DNA from: Pseudomonadota bacterium
Lineage (GTDB): Bacteria; Pseudomonadota; Gammaproteobacteria; Burkholderiales; Thiobacillaceae
DNA length: 7,212 bases
Assembly: GCA_021802595.1 (NCBI GenBank)
Contig: JAJZRT010000185.1
Location: 1 to 7,212 of the forward strand
Direction: 5' to 3'
The position numbers and the translations under genes were made by a program. Positions 5,859 through 7,212 of the stretch are shown one piece after another; position 1 is the stretch's first letter, and every line of letters starts with the position of its first letter. A model generated the notes under the pieces. It saw only the letters and a program-made list of their open reading frames with translations. It was not told the origin of the DNA and did not search any database.

Positions 5859-6860
5859 ATGAAGATTGAAGACAAGAAACGCGTGCTGCGCGAAATGGTG
5901 TTGCACCGCCGTTTTGAAGAGCGCTGCTATCAGGCCTATATCGAACGCAAGATCGGCGGCTTCCTCCACCTCTATCCCGGCCAGGAAGCCTGCTGCAACG
6001 GCGTGATGGAAGCCGCACGCCCCGGCCATGACTATGTCATCACCGGCTACCGCGACCACGTCCACGCGATCAAGTGCGGCGCCGATCCGAAGGCCGTGAT
6101 GGCCGAACTGTACGGCAAGGAAACCGGCTCCTCCAAGGGACGCGGCGGTTCGATGCACATCTTCGACGGCGACAAGCGCTTCATGGGTGGCTACGCACTG
6201 GTCGGCGGCCCCTTTCCGCTCGCGGCCGGCATGGCCAAGGCGATCCAGCTGAAGGGCGGCGACGAGATCGCGATCTGTTTCCTCGGCGACGCCGCCAACA
6301 ACCAGGGCGTGTTCCACGAAACCATGAACATGGCCGCGCTGTGGAAGCTGCCGGTGCTGTTCGTGTGCGAGAACAACCTCTATGGCATCGGCACCGCGAT
6401 CGAGCGCTCCACCGCCATCGTCCATCAACACAAGCGCGTCTGTGCCTACGGCATCGAGGCCGCCGAATGCGACGGCCAGGACATCGAGAAGGTGTATGCG
6501 GCAGCGCGTGTCGCGGTCGATCATGTCCGCCACGGCAAGGGCCCCTACTTCCTCGAACTCATGACCTACCGCTATCGCGGCCACTCGATGTCCGACTCGC
6601 GCGGCTACCGCTCGCGCGAGGAAGAGGAGCTGTGGAAGCAGCGCGATCCCATCTTCATCCTGCGCGATCGTCTGGTCAAGGACGGCGCGCTGACCATGGC
6701 CGAGTTCGAGGCGCTGGAAAAGGAAACCGATGCCTACATCGAGAACGAAGTGATCAAGTTCGCCGAGGAATCGCCCGAACCGCGCGTCGAGGATCTCGAA
6801 AAATACGTACTCGCCGACCGTGATACCCAGCTCCCGTGGCTCACGGGCAAGGCCGCTTAA
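5859..6860 (+). CDS. pdhA: Pyruvate dehydrogenase E1 component, alpha subunit (333 aa)
   Basis: This is the alpha chain of the heterotetrameric E1 enzyme, which decarboxylates pyruvate with thiamine diphosphate and passes the acetyl group to lipoyl-E2. The start at 5859 has AAGGG seven bases upstream. Visible landmarks are HLYPGQEA at 37-44, ITGYRDH at 61-67, and GSSKGRGGSMHIFD at 90-103. The thiamine-diphosphate/Mg motif begins at Gly143-Asp144 and ends with Asn172-Asn173; its first element reads GDA rather than the usual GDG. The active-site loop YRYRGHSMSD at 237-246 corresponds to the phosphorylation loop of mitochondrial E1 alpha (Ser243 at the site 1 position). Length fits the family. 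The loop and the overall match to human PDHA1 favour pyruvate over branched-chain or acetoin substrate, but the substrate is not proven. The E1 beta gene follows after 22 bases. Confidence 0.93.
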   Translation: MKIEDKKRVLREMVLHRRFEERCYQAYIERKIGGFLHLYPGQEACCNGVMEAARPGHDYVITGYRDHVHAIKCGADPKAVMAELYGKETGSSKGRGGSMHIFDGDKRFMGGYALVGGPFPLAAGMAKAIQLKGGDEIAICFLGDAANNQGVFHETMNMAALWKLPVLFVCENNLYGIGTAIERSTAIVHQHKRVCAYGIEAAECDGQDIEKVYAAARVAVDHVRHGKGPYFLELMTYRYRGHSMSDSRGYRSREEEELWKQRDPIFILRDRLVKDGALTMAEFEALEKETDAYIENEVIKFAEESPEPRVEDLEKYVLADRDTQLPWLTGKAA

Positions 6861-6882
6861 GGTTTAAGGAAGAAAAGACAGC

Positions 6883-7212
6883 ATGGCAAACATCATGTAT
6901 TGGGAAGCGATCCAGCGCGCACACGACGAAGAAATGGCGCGTGATCCGCTGGTCATCTGCATGGGCGAGGACATCGGCGTCGCCGGCGGCACCTACAAGG
7001 CGACCAAGGGCCTGTACGAGAAATACGGCCCGCTGCGCGTCATCGACACCCCCATCTCCGAAGGCGGGTTCACCGGGCTGGGCATCGGCGCGTCCTTTCT
7101 CGGCGTCCGCCCCGTCATCGAGCTCATGTCGGTCAACTTCGCCTGGCTGGCGATGGACCAGATGTTCAACTCCGCCGCCAAGGTGCGCTACATGTCCGGC
7201 GGCCAGCTGACC
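6883..7212 (+). CDS. pdhB: Pyruvate dehydrogenase E1 component, beta subunit, partial (first 110 residues)
   Basis: This is the beta chain of the E1 heterotetramer, which completes the thiamine-diphosphate site with the alpha chain. Only the N-terminal third is present; the frame is open to the right edge. The start is the ATG at 6883, with AAGGA at 6866-6870, a rather long 12 bases upstream. Visible family landmarks are CMGEDIGVAGGTYKATKGL at 26-44, VIDTPISEGGFTGLGIGA at 53-70 with the expected catalytic Glu60, and AMDQMFNSAAKVRYMSGGQ at 90-108. It is 22 bases from the E1 alpha gene, so they form one operon. E2 and E3 genes would be expected downstream, outside the window. Confidence 0.95.
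   Translation, partial: MANIMYWEAIQRAHDEEMARDPLVICMGEDIGVAGGTYKATKGLYEKYGPLRVIDTPISEGGFTGLGIGASFLGVRPVIELMSVNFAWLAMDQMFNSAAKVRYMSGGQLT

Noticed and set aside
5746..6018. N-terminal extension of the aminopeptidase to 6018
   Set aside because: It would overlap the start of the E1 alpha gene, and the ATG at 5745 has an excellent ribosome binding site.
5610..6584. 324-residue minus-strand open frame across the pdhA start
   Set aside because: It is antisense to a strongly conserved E1 alpha gene and crosses the aminopeptidase start in the wrong frame.

Overview
This window looks like ordinary chromosomal DNA of a GC-rich, motile Gram-negative proteobacterium. I favour a betaproteobacterium, because the receptor, RluA and pyruvate dehydrogenase sequences resemble that group; this is inference from remembered family sequences, not from a search. 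There is no phage, transposon, CRISPR array or RNA gene that I can support, and I do not see a previously undescribed system.

Layout. From 1 to 2670, on the minus strand, lie two methyl-accepting chemotaxis receptor genes. The upstream one (964-2670) is complete; the downstream one (start at 803) runs off the left edge of the window. They have different sensor domains but share a perfectly identical 127-bp stretch in the HAMP region. Farther upstream on the minus strand is rluA (2916-3575), a tRNA/23S rRNA pseudouridine synthase. Divergent from rluA is a small exported protein (3828-4151, plus strand) with a glycine-zipper core and a histidine-rich tail. It converges on an M17-family aminopeptidase gene (4291-5745, minus strand), with a strong hairpin between the two ends. 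Divergent from the aminopeptidase is the start of a pyruvate dehydrogenase operon: the E1 alpha gene (5859-6860) and the beginning of the E1 beta gene (6883 to the right edge), with a good sigma70-type promoter at 5772-5800.

How the genes work together. The two receptors would feed the same chemotaxis pathway and may be co-transcribed (gap about 160 bp). E1 alpha and E1 beta form the heterotetrameric thiamine-diphosphate-dependent E1 enzyme, and E2 and E3 genes are expected beyond the right edge. The other genes are independent housekeeping or envelope functions. The points most worth checking are the identical block shared by the receptors, the lost HAMP proline in the partial receptor, the atypical active-site signature of the aminopeptidase, the His-rich tail of the small exported protein, and several dyad symmetries in the intergenic regions.
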